Origin: an uncultured Alphaproteobacteria bacterium
Lineage (GTDB): Bacteria; Pseudomonadota; Alphaproteobacteria; HIMB59; GCA-002718135
Reading direction: 5' to 3'
DNA length: 64,000 nucleotides
Assembly (NCBI GenBank): GCA_902573325.1
Contig: CACGJH010000002.1
Span: 115,207 to 179,206, forward strand
A program made the translations under genes and the position numbers. The notes under the pieces are model-generated. The model was not told the DNA's origin. It saw nothing but the letters and a program-made list of their open reading frames with translations, and made no database searches. This document shows, in pieces, positions 38,179-47,840 of the stretch (positions within the stretch are counted from its first letter, which is position 1; each line of letters starts with the position of its first letter).

Positions 38179-39324
38179 ATGAAAGTAGGAATTATAGGTT
38201 GTGGGAATATTGCTGATATTTATTTTAGTAATTCTCAGAAGTACTTTAATAATTTTCAAATAGTTGCATGTGCTGATATTAAAAATGAAGCTGCAAAAAA
38301 CTATTCAGAAAAGTATGGGTTAGAACAATTATCTGTAGATCAGATATTATCTAATAAAGAAATTGAATTAATTATAAATTTAACAATCCCAGATGTCCAC
38401 TTTGAAGTTTCAAAATCAATTCTTGAAGCTGGTAAACATTCTTATTCAGAAAAACCACTTTCAATTAAATTTGAACATGGTCAAAAGTTGGTTAATTTAG
38501 GTAATTCAAAAGGTTTACATGTGGGTTGTGCACCAGATACTTTTCTTGGCGCGGGTATACAGGAAGCAAAAAAAATTATTGATCAAAATGCAATAGGTAA
38601 AATAAATCTTGGAAGTATTTCAATGGGTGTAGCTGGACATGAAATCTGGCATCCTAACCCAGATTTTTACTATAAATATGGAGGTGGTCCAATACTTGAT
38701 ATGGGTCCATATTATTTTACAGCTTTAGTAAGCTTACTCGGTCCTGCGAAAAATGTTTTTACACAATCAAGAACTGTTTATCAAAAAAGAGTTATTGGTA
38801 GTGGTGATAGACAAGGGCAAGAAATAGAAGTTGAAATCCCAACAACATTAGTTTCACAAATAGAATTTCAAAATGGCGCATTAATTGATTCATTTTTTTC
38901 TTTTGATGTTTGGAAACATAGTAAGAATCACATAGAATTATATGGCGATAAAGGTTCAATAAATATTCCTGATCCAAATATGTTCGGTGGTGATATTCTA
39001 GTTTGTAAATCAAAAAATGGAAGTTGGGAAAATATAGATACTAAGAATAACAATTTAGGGAAAATAAATATTAAAAATAAATCTGAAAAAGCAAATGAGT
39101 CTGCAGGTATTGCTAACTATAGAGGAATAGGTGTGAGCGAAACAGTTGATGCAATAAAAAATAATCGTTTAAATAGATGTAGTGGAGAATTAAGTCTTCA
39201 CGTTTTAGATATACTAGATAGTATAATTAAATCATCAAAAGAAAATACAAAAATAGAACTTAGAAGTTCTATTAAAAATTTAAATTACTTTTCTGAAGAT
39301 GAGATTAGTAATTTATTAAAGTGA
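38179..39324 (+). CDS. Gfo/Idh/MocA family oxidoreductase (paralog B)
   Basis: GIIGCGNIADIYF, SEKPLSIKFEHG, DMGPYYF; full-length similarity to 11230-12381. Confidence 0.85.
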   Translation: MKVGIIGCGNIADIYFSNSQKYFNNFQIVACADIKNEAAKNYSEKYGLEQLSVDQILSNKEIELIINLTIPDVHFEVSKSILEAGKHSYSEKPLSIKFEHGQKLVNLGNSKGLHVGCAPDTFLGAGIQEAKKIIDQNAIGKINLGSISMGVAGHEIWHPNPDFYYKYGGGPILDMGPYYFTALVSLLGPAKNVFTQSRTVYQKRVIGSGDRQGQEIEVEIPTTLVSQIEFQNGALIDSFFSFDVWKHSKNHIELYGDKGSINIPDPNMFGGDILVCKSKNGSWENIDTKNNNLGKINIKNKSEKANESAGIANYRGIGVSETVDAIKNNRLNRCSGELSLHVLDILDSIIKSSKENTKIELRSSIKNLNYFSEDEISNLLK

Positions 39325-39334
39325 AAGGAATAAT

Positions 39335-40048
39335 ATGAAAAAAGCTTTAATAGTTTATGGAGGTTGGCCAGGACATGAGCCAGAAAAATGTACTGAAATA
39401 ATTAAAGGTATGCTGGAGCCTGAAGGATATGAGGTAAGAGCAGAATATCAAACTTCTGCATTTGCAGAAGATTATGTTCACGAAATGGATTTGCTTATAC
39501 CTATAGTGACTATGGCCTTTCATTTTGATCCAAGAGGAGAAATAAAAAAAACCGCTGTTAATAATGTTATTAAAGCTGTTCATAATGGATGTGGTCTTGC
39601 TGGTCATCACGGTGGAATGTGTGATGCATTTAGACAATCAATTGATTGGCAGTTCTTAACTGGTGGTCAATGGGTAAGTCACCCAAATGGTATTCATGAT
39701 TATAAAGTCAATATAATAAAAAAAGATGATCCGATCATGGAAGGTATTGAAGATTTTGATTATCATTCAGAGCAATATTACATGCATGTGGATCCATTAA
39801 ATGAAGTTTTAGCAACGACGACATTTAAAGGTAACGAAGTTTGGAAGCTTGAACAAGAACCAGGTTCATCAAGTGGTGACGCATATACAACAGAATGGTT
39901 AAAAGGTGTAGAAATGCCAGTTGCCTGGAAAAGACGAATTGGGAAAGGAAAAATTTTTTATATTTCTCTTGGTCATTTTGCTCATGAATTAAACCATCCA
40001 CAAATGAATAAAATTTATAAACGTGGTTTACTTTGGGCATCAAGATAG
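39335..40048 (+). CDS. ThuA-like domain protein
   Basis: ALIVYGGWPGHEP, GLAGHHGGMCDAF, GKIFYISLGHFAHELNHP. Confidence 0.82.
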   Translation: MKKALIVYGGWPGHEPEKCTEIIKGMLEPEGYEVRAEYQTSAFAEDYVHEMDLLIPIVTMAFHFDPRGEIKKTAVNNVIKAVHNGCGLAGHHGGMCDAFRQSIDWQFLTGGQWVSHPNGIHDYKVNIIKKDDPIMEGIEDFDYHSEQYYMHVDPLNEVLATTTFKGNEVWKLEQEPGSSSGDAYTTEWLKGVEMPVAWKRRIGKGKIFYISLGHFAHELNHPQMNKIYKRGLLWASR

Positions 40049-40071
40049 AGTAATATAATATAGGAAATCAT

Positions 40072-41385
40072 ATGACAGAATACTTTAGTAAAATACCAGA
40101 GATTAAATTTGAAGGCGAAGAAAGTACAAATCCATTCGCTTTTAAGTTTTATGATGAATCTAAAAAAGTTTTAGGCAAGTCTATGAAAGAGCATTTAAGG
40201 TTTGCTACTTGCTATTGGCATACATTTACTTGGCCAGGTCTAGACCCGTTTGGCGGTCAAACATTTGATAGACCTTGGATGCAAGCAGGTGATGAAATGA
40301 AAATGGCTGAAATGAAACTTGATGCTGCATTTGATTTTTTCACTAAAATAAAAACACCTTTTTTCTGCTTTCACGATAGAGATATTTCTCCTGAAGGTTC
40401 AAATTATGCTGAGACACAAAAAAATTTCTTTCATATTATAGATTTAATGGAACAAAAAATTAATGACTCAGGAATGAAATTACTGTGGGGAACAGCAAAT
40501 GCTTTTTCTCATAAAAGATATATGAGTGGTGCATCTACCAATCCAGACCCAGAAGTTTTTGCATATAAAGCTGCACAAGTAAAAGATTGTATGGATGCAA
40601 CGATGAGATTGGGTGGTCAAAACTATGTTCTTTGGGGTGGAAGAGAAGGATACGAAACTATACTTAATACTGACATGACTAAGGAAACAGCTAATCTTCA
40701 AAGATTTCTCGAATTAGTCGTTAATTATAAACACAAGATAGGATTTAAAGGTCAAATTTTATTGGAACCAAAACCTCATGAACCAACTAAACATCAATAT
40801 GACTTTGATTCTGCAACTTGCTTAGCGTTTTTACGAAAGGCAGGTTTAGAAAATGAGATTAAACTAAATGTTGAAGTTAATCATGCAACTTTATCTGGTC
40901 ATAATTTTGAACATGAAATTGCTTACGCAACTTCAAATAGCGCCTTAGGAAGCATTGATATCAATAGAGGTGATACTTTAATAGGTTGGGATACTGATCA
41001 ATTCCCAAATAATCCTGCCGACTTAATTATGTCATTTTATTTTATTTTTAAGAATGGCGGCTTAGGCCAAGGAGGGATGAACTTTGATGCAAAAATAAGA
41101 AGACAATCTATCGATGCTGAAGATTTATTCCATGCTCATATTGGAGGCATGGATGTTTGTGCAAAAACACTTATTGCTGTTGAAAAAATGATGAATGATA
41201 ATGTTATTCCTAAGTTTATTGAAGATAGATATGAAGATTGGAATAAAAGTTTGGGGCATTTTATTTATAATAAAGATACTGGATTAGATGATATAAATAA
41301 AAAAGTAATCGAGGATAATATTGAGCCAGAACCTCGTTCAGGAAGACAAGAATATCTGGAAAATATCTTAAATAAATATTTGTAG
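40072..41385 (+). CDS. xylA: Xylose isomerase
   Basis: FATCYWHTFTWPGLDPFG, FCFHDRDISPEG, DINRGDTLIGWDTDQFPNN. Confidence 0.9.
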   Translation: MTEYFSKIPEIKFEGEESTNPFAFKFYDESKKVLGKSMKEHLRFATCYWHTFTWPGLDPFGGQTFDRPWMQAGDEMKMAEMKLDAAFDFFTKIKTPFFCFHDRDISPEGSNYAETQKNFFHIIDLMEQKINDSGMKLLWGTANAFSHKRYMSGASTNPDPEVFAYKAAQVKDCMDATMRLGGQNYVLWGGREGYETILNTDMTKETANLQRFLELVVNYKHKIGFKGQILLEPKPHEPTKHQYDFDSATCLAFLRKAGLENEIKLNVEVNHATLSGHNFEHEIAYATSNSALGSIDINRGDTLIGWDTDQFPNNPADLIMSFYFIFKNGGLGQGGMNFDAKIRRQSIDAEDLFHAHIGGMDVCAKTLIAVEKMMNDNVIPKFIEDRYEDWNKSLGHFIYNKDTGLDDINKKVIEDNIEPEPRSGRQEYLENILNKYL

Positions 41386-41427
41386 TTACTAACCATAAGT
41401 TTCTATACTAATTGATTTATAAATATT

Positions 41428-42357
41428 ATGAAAATTTATAAATTGGATACAGCATCAGATTTTGAAAAATTAAACCTTTGTCTCGCAATAGGTAATTTTG
41501 ATGGAATACATAAAGGGCACCAAGAAATAATAAATAAAATTAAGGAGATTGCATTAAACAATAATTTATTATCTTCTATAATGAGTTTTAATCCTCATCC
41601 TCGTATTTACTTTAATCAAATTAATGAACCTTTTAATATTTATACTCAAAATGATAAAATAAATTTTCTTGAAAGATTGGGTTTAGATATATTTATAGAT
41701 TTTTCTTTTGATAACAATCTATCAGTATTCTCAGCTGATGATTTTGTAACTAAAATTCTTATTGAAAAATTAAACATTAAATACTTAGTTATAGGTACTG
41801 ACTTTAAGTTTGGAAAAGACAGAAAAGGTAATTTTAAAACATTAGAAAAGTACGCTGAAAAAAATAATTTTAATATTCATTTAATCGAACCTATTATGCT
41901 TGCCGATAAATCTGATAAATATTCATCTTCAATAATTCGATCACAAATAAAAGAAGGTTATATGGAAGTTGTTACAGAGTCTTTAGGTAGGCCCTGGCAT
42001 ATGCATGGAACAATAATTGAAGGTGATAAAAGAGCTAGAGAAATCAATTTTCCGACTGCTAATATGATACCAGATCAACACATATTACCAAAAAGAGGTG
42101 TTTACTGTGTGGAAGTGCTATTAGAAGGCAAAAAATACAAAGGTGTTTCAAATTTTGGTTTAAGACCAACAGTCGATGGAAGCAAACTCCTTCTAGAGAC
42201 ACATATGTTTAATTTTAGTGAAGAAATATATGGTAAAGAATTGACTGTTGAATTCCTTGCATTTATTAGGTCTGAACAAAAATTTAATAATTTTGAAGAA
42301 TTAACAAAGCAAATCAACAAAGATATAAATACAGCTAAAGAATATCATCAAATATAA
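41428..42357 (+). CDS. ribF: Bifunctional riboflavin kinase/FAD synthetase
   Basis: AIGNFDGIHKGHQEII; GDKRAREINFPTANM; GVSNFGLRPTVDG. Confidence 0.92.
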   Translation: MKIYKLDTASDFEKLNLCLAIGNFDGIHKGHQEIINKIKEIALNNNLLSSIMSFNPHPRIYFNQINEPFNIYTQNDKINFLERLGLDIFIDFSFDNNLSVFSADDFVTKILIEKLNIKYLVIGTDFKFGKDRKGNFKTLEKYAEKNNFNIHLIEPIMLADKSDKYSSSIIRSQIKEGYMEVVTESLGRPWHMHGTIIEGDKRAREINFPTANMIPDQHILPKRGVYCVEVLLEGKKYKGVSNFGLRPTVDGSKLLLETHMFNFSEEIYGKELTVEFLAFIRSEQKFNNFEELTKQINKDINTAKEYHQI

Positions 42358-45131
42358 TGGAATATAAAGATACAATTTTTCTTCCCAAAACATCTTTTGA
42401 GATGAGAGCTAACCTTCCAGCAAAAGAACCTGCAATAATAGAGGGGTGGGATAAAGAAAATATTTTTAAAAAGCTAAGAGATAAATCTAAAGGTAGAGAA
42501 AAATTTGTTCTTCATGATGGTCCGCCATACGCAAATGGACATATTCATATGGGAACTGCTCTTAACAAAATTTTAAAAGATGTCATCGTGCGAACACAAC
42601 AAATGGCTGGTAAAGACTCTATCTATGTTCCTGGTTGGGATTGTCACGGTTTACCAATTGAATGGAAAATAGAAGAAGAATATAGAAAAAAAGGAAAGAA
42701 CAAGGATGATGTTCCAACTGTTCAATTTAGAAATGAGTGTAGAGAGTTTGCAGAAAAATGGATCGAGATACAAAAAAAAGAATTTAGACGACTTGGTGTT
42801 GAAGGAGATTGGGAAAATCCTTACCTCACAATGTCAAATCAAGCAGAAGCGCAAATTGTTCGAGAACTTGGAAAATTTCTACTTGATGAAAGCTTGTATA
42901 AAGGAGCAAAACCAGTTCTCTGGTCCGTTGTAGAAAAGACAGCTTTAGCTGATGCTGAAGTTGAATATGAAGATCATACGTCCAACACTATATATGTGAA
43001 ATTTTTAATTAAAAATTCTACTGATAAAGATTTAATTGAGTCTAATATAGTTATTTGGACAACAACTCCTTGGACTATTCCAGGTAACAGAGCCCTGGCT
43101 TATGGTAAAGAATTAGATTATTCACTTATTGTTGTTGAAGAATTAGAAGAAGATAGTCTAGCCAAAATAAATGATAAATTAATATTTGCTTCAGAACTTT
43201 TAGAAAATGTAACTAAAGAAATTGGAATTAAAAAATTTAGTATAAAAAAGCAATTTAAAGGAGATAATTTATCTTCTTGTGAATGTGAACATCCGTTTAA
43301 ACAATTGGGATACGATTTTATTGTAAAACCATTTCATGGAGATTTTGTAAACTTAGAACAGGGAACAGGAGTTGTGCATATAGCTCCTGGACACGGAGAT
43401 GACGATTATGTTTTAGGTGTAGAAAATAATGTTGATATTATCCAGACAGTTCAAGATGATGGAAAATATAATCAACATGCCGTTGGTTTTGAAGGTGAGC
43501 ATATTTATAAAGTAGATCACAAAATTGCAGATAAATTAGAAGAATTTTCAAAATTATTATTTAAAGGTACTCTGCGTCATAGCTACCCACATTCATGGCG
43601 GTCTAAAGCTCCTCTTATTTATAGAAATACTCCACAATGGTTCATTTCCATGGAAAAAAATAATCTAAGAGACATTGCTCTTAAATCAATTGATGAAACT
43701 ATTTTCTATCCTCCTCAAGGCCAAACAAGGCTTAGATCAATGATTGAAACTAGACCAGATTGGTGTGTATCTAGACAAAGAGTGTGGGGTGTACCTTTAC
43801 CATTATTTGTAAATAAAAAAACGGGTCAACCTTTAAGAGATGAAAATGTTATCAATAGAATAGCAGACATATATGAAAAAGAAGGAAGCAATACGTGGTT
43901 TACCGAGAATCCACAAAGGTTTTTAGGGGATGAATATTCACTTGAAGATTATGAACAGGTTAAAGATGTAGTTGAAGTATGGTTTGATAGTGGTTCTACG
44001 CATGCTTTTTGTCTAGAACAAAGAGAAGATTTGAAATGGCCTGCATCGATGTACTTAGAAGGAAGTGATCAACACAGAGGATGGTTCCATTCATCTCTTT
44101 TGGAGTCTTCTGGCACAAGAGGTAAAGCGCCTTATGAAAGTGTTCTGACACACGGGTTTGTTGTTGATGGAAGAGGACGTAAAATGTCTAAATCTTTAGG
44201 TAATGTTATTTCTCCAGATGATATATTAAAAAAATATGGAGTAGATATTTTAAGATTGTGGGTTGTCGCATCTGATTATTATGATGATCTGAAGCTTGAT
44301 AATGCTATCCTCCAATCACAAGCTGAGTCTTATAGAAGAATAAGAAATACCTTTCGTTTTTTGATTGGCAATTTAAATGATTTTACTAAAGAGGAAGCTA
44401 TTGATGAGACCGAGTTTCCAGAGTTAGAAAAATATCTGCTTCATAGATTGTGGGAAGTGGATCAAGTTGTTCAAAAATGTGTATCAACATTTAACTTTCA
44501 CTTGATGTTTACAACACTATTAAACTTTTGCTCAAGTGATCTTTCAGCATTTTATTTTGATATTAGAAAGGACACTATATACTGTGATAGTAAACAGTCG
44601 ATTAAAAGAAGATCTACTAGAACTCTATTATATATAATTTTTAATCATTTAGTAAGATGGTTTGCGCCGTCTATTTCCTTTACCTCTGAAGAGGCTTGGA
44701 AAGCTATGGGAAATAAAGAAAGTATACACCTACAAGATTTTTTACAATGTAAAAATGAATATGAAGATAATCAATTAAATGAAAAATGGAATTTAATAAA
44801 AAATATTAGAAAAGTTGCTACTGGAGCAATAGAGAAAATTAGAGAAGAAAAAATTATACGTTCAAGTTTAGAAGCTCATTTGGATATATATATTTCTAAA
44901 GAAAGTTTTGATAAAGTTAATGAAGTTATGTTTGATGAAATTGCTATTACCTCATCGTTTAAACTGCATATACTTAATGAAAACAATCTAGGTTTTTCAA
45001 TAGATGATATTGAAAATGTAAAGGTACAAGCATCAAAAGTAAGTGGTCAAAAATGCCAAAGATGCTGGAAATATGAACAAGAATTAGTGAAAAATGAAAT
45101 TTGCAATCGCTGTAATGACGCAATAAGTTAA
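42357..45131 (+). CDS. ileS: Isoleucyl-tRNA synthetase
   Basis: DGPPYANGHIHMGTALNKILKD, GRKMSKSLGN, C-terminal CQRCWKYEQ...CNRC zinc site. Confidence 0.96.
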   Translation: MEYKDTIFLPKTSFEMRANLPAKEPAIIEGWDKENIFKKLRDKSKGREKFVLHDGPPYANGHIHMGTALNKILKDVIVRTQQMAGKDSIYVPGWDCHGLPIEWKIEEEYRKKGKNKDDVPTVQFRNECREFAEKWIEIQKKEFRRLGVEGDWENPYLTMSNQAEAQIVRELGKFLLDESLYKGAKPVLWSVVEKTALADAEVEYEDHTSNTIYVKFLIKNSTDKDLIESNIVIWTTTPWTIPGNRALAYGKELDYSLIVVEELEEDSLAKINDKLIFASELLENVTKEIGIKKFSIKKQFKGDNLSSCECEHPFKQLGYDFIVKPFHGDFVNLEQGTGVVHIAPGHGDDDYVLGVENNVDIIQTVQDDGKYNQHAVGFEGEHIYKVDHKIADKLEEFSKLLFKGTLRHSYPHSWRSKAPLIYRNTPQWFISMEKNNLRDIALKSIDETIFYPPQGQTRLRSMIETRPDWCVSRQRVWGVPLPLFVNKKTGQPLRDENVINRIADIYEKEGSNTWFTENPQRFLGDEYSLEDYEQVKDVVEVWFDSGSTHAFCLEQREDLKWPASMYLEGSDQHRGWFHSSLLESSGTRGKAPYESVLTHGFVVDGRGRKMSKSLGNVISPDDILKKYGVDILRLWVVASDYYDDLKLDNAILQSQAESYRRIRNTFRFLIGNLNDFTKEEAIDETEFPELEKYLLHRLWEVDQVVQKCVSTFNFHLMFTTLLNFCSSDLSAFYFDIRKDTIYCDSKQSIKRRSTRTLLYIIFNHLVRWFAPSISFTSEEAWKAMGNKESIHLQDFLQCKNEYEDNQLNEKWNLIKNIRKVATGAIEKIREEKIIRSSLEAHLDIYISKESFDKVNEVMFDEIAITSSFKLHILNENNLGFSIDDIENVKVQASKVSGQKCQRCWKYEQELVKNEICNRCNDAIS

Positions 45132-45578
45132 GTGATTAAAATTGTTATACTAGTATCATTAATTGTTTTTGATCTGCTAACTAAGTATTTAATTCAAGAT
45201 AATTTGTTTTTAAATCAATCGATAAAAATTAATGAATATTTTGATTTAGTTTATGTTCAGAACTTTGGTGTTTCTTTTGGTTTATTTTCTGGTTATGTTT
45301 CTCATTGGATATTAATATTTATAGCATTAATAGTTGTTATATTAATTTTTTATTTATTTATTAAATCAGATAAACAACTTGAAAAACTGGCTTATTTCTT
45401 TGTTATAATTGGGGCTTTATCAAATATTATTGATAGATTGATAAATAGTTATGTTGTTGACTTTATCTTACTACATTATGAAAATTTTTATTGGCCAGCA
45501 TTTAATCTAGCAGATATCTATATTACAATTGGAATTATCATGTTAATAATGAGTTTTTTTATAAAATTAAAACAGTAA
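45132..45578 (+). CDS. lspA: Lipoprotein signal peptidase
   Basis: NFGVSFGLF, GALSNIIDRLINSYVVDF, FNLADIYI; adjacent to ileS. Confidence 0.9.
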   Translation: MIKIVILVSLIVFDLLTKYLIQDNLFLNQSIKINEYFDLVYVQNFGVSFGLFSGYVSHWILIFIALIVVILIFYLFIKSDKQLEKLAYFFVIIGALSNIIDRLINSYVVDFILLHYENFYWPAFNLADIYITIGIIMLIMSFFIKLKQ

Positions 45579-45579
45579 A

Positions 45580-46080
45580 ATGATAAAAGTTATTTGTGTA
45601 ACAATAATTTCCTCAATTTTTCTATTTTCTTGTAATACTATTCGAAGTAGTGCTGGTGTAGAAAGAAAAGTAATAGATGAATATAATGTAGTTGAAAATC
45701 CTCCATTAGTAATTCCGCCAAATTTTAATTTACTACCACCTGATCAAATTGAATCAAAAGATATTGATGATACCGATAGTGAGCTTGCAAAGGAAATTCT
45801 CTTTGGTCTGGATGAAGAAAGTGATGAAACACCTTCTGAAAATTCTGTTATCGACAATATTTTAAAAGAAACTGAAGCAAATCAAGTAGATAACAGCATC
45901 AGGGAAGATCTTGATGGAAACTCAGAAGATGAAATAAGCCAAGATAATACAGATGTTGAAAGTGAAAATATAGAAGAGCCAAAAAAGAAGAAAAGATTTT
46001 TCTTTTTTAACAGTAAAGAAGAAAATAAAGATGGCGAAGAAGGTGAACCTAAAAAGAAAAAAAGATTTTTCTTCTTTTAA
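45580..46080 (+). CDS. Lipoprotein, DUF3035-like, with repeated basic/Phe-rich C-terminus
   Basis: Lipobox LFSC; NPPLVIPPNFNLLPP; EPKKKKRFFFF occurs twice; downstream of lspA. Confidence 0.65.
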   Translation: MIKVICVTIISSIFLFSCNTIRSSAGVERKVIDEYNVVENPPLVIPPNFNLLPPDQIESKDIDDTDSELAKEILFGLDEESDETPSENSVIDNILKETEANQVDNSIREDLDGNSEDEISQDNTDVESENIEEPKKKKRFFFFNSKEENKDGEEGEPKKKKRFFFF

Positions 46081-46088
46081 TTTTATAA

Positions 46089-47288
46089 ATGGAAATAAAA
46101 TACTTTAATTCAAATTTTGACAAAATCACTCAAAATAAAGATACTGATCAAAGTATAACTAATGTAATAGAAAAACTTCCTTCTCTGAATATTGTTTCAG
46201 ATAAAAATTTATTAGAAGAAACCATAAAAATTTCAAATCAATTTAAAGAGAAAAAGGAAAAAATAATTGTATTCGGTACAGGAGGTTCAAATTTAGGGGC
46301 AAGGGCATTAAATAATGTTATTTCAAATAATAAAATTATTTTAGAATTTTATGATAATGTTGATCCTATTAATTTTAAAAAAAATTTTCAAAATATAAAT
46401 TTTGAATCAACTGGCTTTTTAGTTGTTTCAAAGTCTGGAACTACACCTGAAACATTATCCCAATTTTCATGTCTTTATCAAATAGCAATAGAAGCTAATA
46501 AAGTTGAAGCATTTTTTTCAAATACTTTAATCATAACTGAATTTAAAGAATCCCCTCTTTTTAAAATTGCAAAAGATAATCATTGTTTACTGTTAGAGCA
46601 TCATAAAGATGTTGGAGGTAGATATTCAATATTTACCAATGTTGGGATTGTCCCTGCAATAATTTCTGGACTAAATATTAATGAACTTTTTAAAGGAGCA
46701 TCTGAAGTAATTAATAATATTGATAATTACAGACCTTATGATCTCGGAAGCTATTTAACCCAAAAAGAAAATACAAAATTTACTAATAATGTTTTAATGA
46801 CATACTCAGATTCACTTTATTTTTTTGGAAAGTGGTATTTGCAACTTTGGGCAGAAAGTATTGGAAAAAATAACAAAGGTATTACAGCAATTCATTCAGT
46901 AGGGACCACTGATCAGCATAGTCAATTACAGTTGTATTTAGATGGCCCTAAAGACAAATATTTCACCTTTGTCACTACAGATCATTCAAATAAGGGCTTA
47001 AAAATTAATAATAATATGTTTGAAGGTACTGATATTGACTATTTTAAAGATAAAACAATGGGAGATCTAATGGAAGCTGAACAGCGCGCAACCATTGAAA
47101 CTTTTAAATTAAATAATTTTAGTTTTAGAGAAATCTATATTCCTAAAATAGATGAACAAAACTTAGGTAAATTATTATCGTTTAGTATAATAGAAACAAT
47201 TGCTTGCTGTATGTATTTAGATGTTGATCCTTTTGATCAACCTGCTGTTGAACAAGGTAAAAAACTAACTAAAACTTATTTAAGATAA
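46089..47288 (+). CDS. pgi: Glucose-6-phosphate isomerase
   Basis: FGTGGSNLGARAL, VVSKSGTTPETL, GVGIVPA-like and DQPAVEQGKKLTK. Confidence 0.85.
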   Translation: MEIKYFNSNFDKITQNKDTDQSITNVIEKLPSLNIVSDKNLLEETIKISNQFKEKKEKIIVFGTGGSNLGARALNNVISNNKIILEFYDNVDPINFKKNFQNINFESTGFLVVSKSGTTPETLSQFSCLYQIAIEANKVEAFFSNTLIITEFKESPLFKIAKDNHCLLLEHHKDVGGRYSIFTNVGIVPAIISGLNINELFKGASEVINNIDNYRPYDLGSYLTQKENTKFTNNVLMTYSDSLYFFGKWYLQLWAESIGKNNKGITAIHSVGTTDQHSQLQLYLDGPKDKYFTFVTTDHSNKGLKINNNMFEGTDIDYFKDKTMGDLMEAEQRATIETFKLNNFSFREIYIPKIDEQNLGKLLSFSIIETIACCMYLDVDPFDQPAVEQGKKLTKTYLR

Positions 47289-47840
47289 TTTAAAAAAATA
47301 AATTATTGTTTTACCGTAAGTCTTTTTTTGAAGCAGATTTAAATTTTCTGGAATCACAATATTATCTTTTACACTTGTTTCTAAGCCAATCACAGTAGTA
47401 TTTTTAATGTTACTGGATAAATTTTCTAAAAGCTTTGTTAAATTATACTTTGCATATGGTGGATCAATATAAACAACTGAAATATTCTTAAATTCTATTT
47501 CTAATTTAGAATGAATAAGGTCTTCTTCATAAATTTTAAATTGATTATTTTTACAAATACCTAAACAATTTTTTCTCAAAATTTTAAGAACTTCAATATT
47601 ATTCTCAAAAAAAATTACTTCTCTCATACCTCTAGAAATTGCCTCTAAACCCATTGTGCCAATACCTGCAAAAAGATCTAAAAAAATTTTATCTTTATAT
47701 AAATTGATTGAATTTTTGATTGCATAACTTTCAATAATTGAAAAAAAAGCTTCTCTCTTTAAAGCAGAAGTTGGTCTTACAAAATCATTAATGCTAGCTA
47801 ATTTTTTTTGTTTAAACTTTCCTCCAGTAATCTGTATCAT
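47280..47840 (-). CDS. rsmD: 16S rRNA (guanine966-N2)-methyltransferase
   Basis: RPTSALKREAFFSI, DLFAGIGTMGLEAISRG, YIDPPYAKYN. Confidence 0.88.
   Translation of the reverse strand: MIQITGGKFKQKKLASINDFVRPTSALKREAFFSIIESYAIKNSINLYKDKIFLDLFAGIGTMGLEAISRGMREVIFFENNIEVLKILRKNCLGICKNNQFKIYEEDLIHSKLEIEFKNISVVYIDPPYAKYNLTKLLENLSSNIKNTTVIGLETSVKDNIVIPENLNLLQKKTYGKTIIYFFKLS

Noticed and set aside
42706-42933. 75 aa ORF inside ileS in another frame
   Set aside because: Contained wholly within ileS, no start context or motif.
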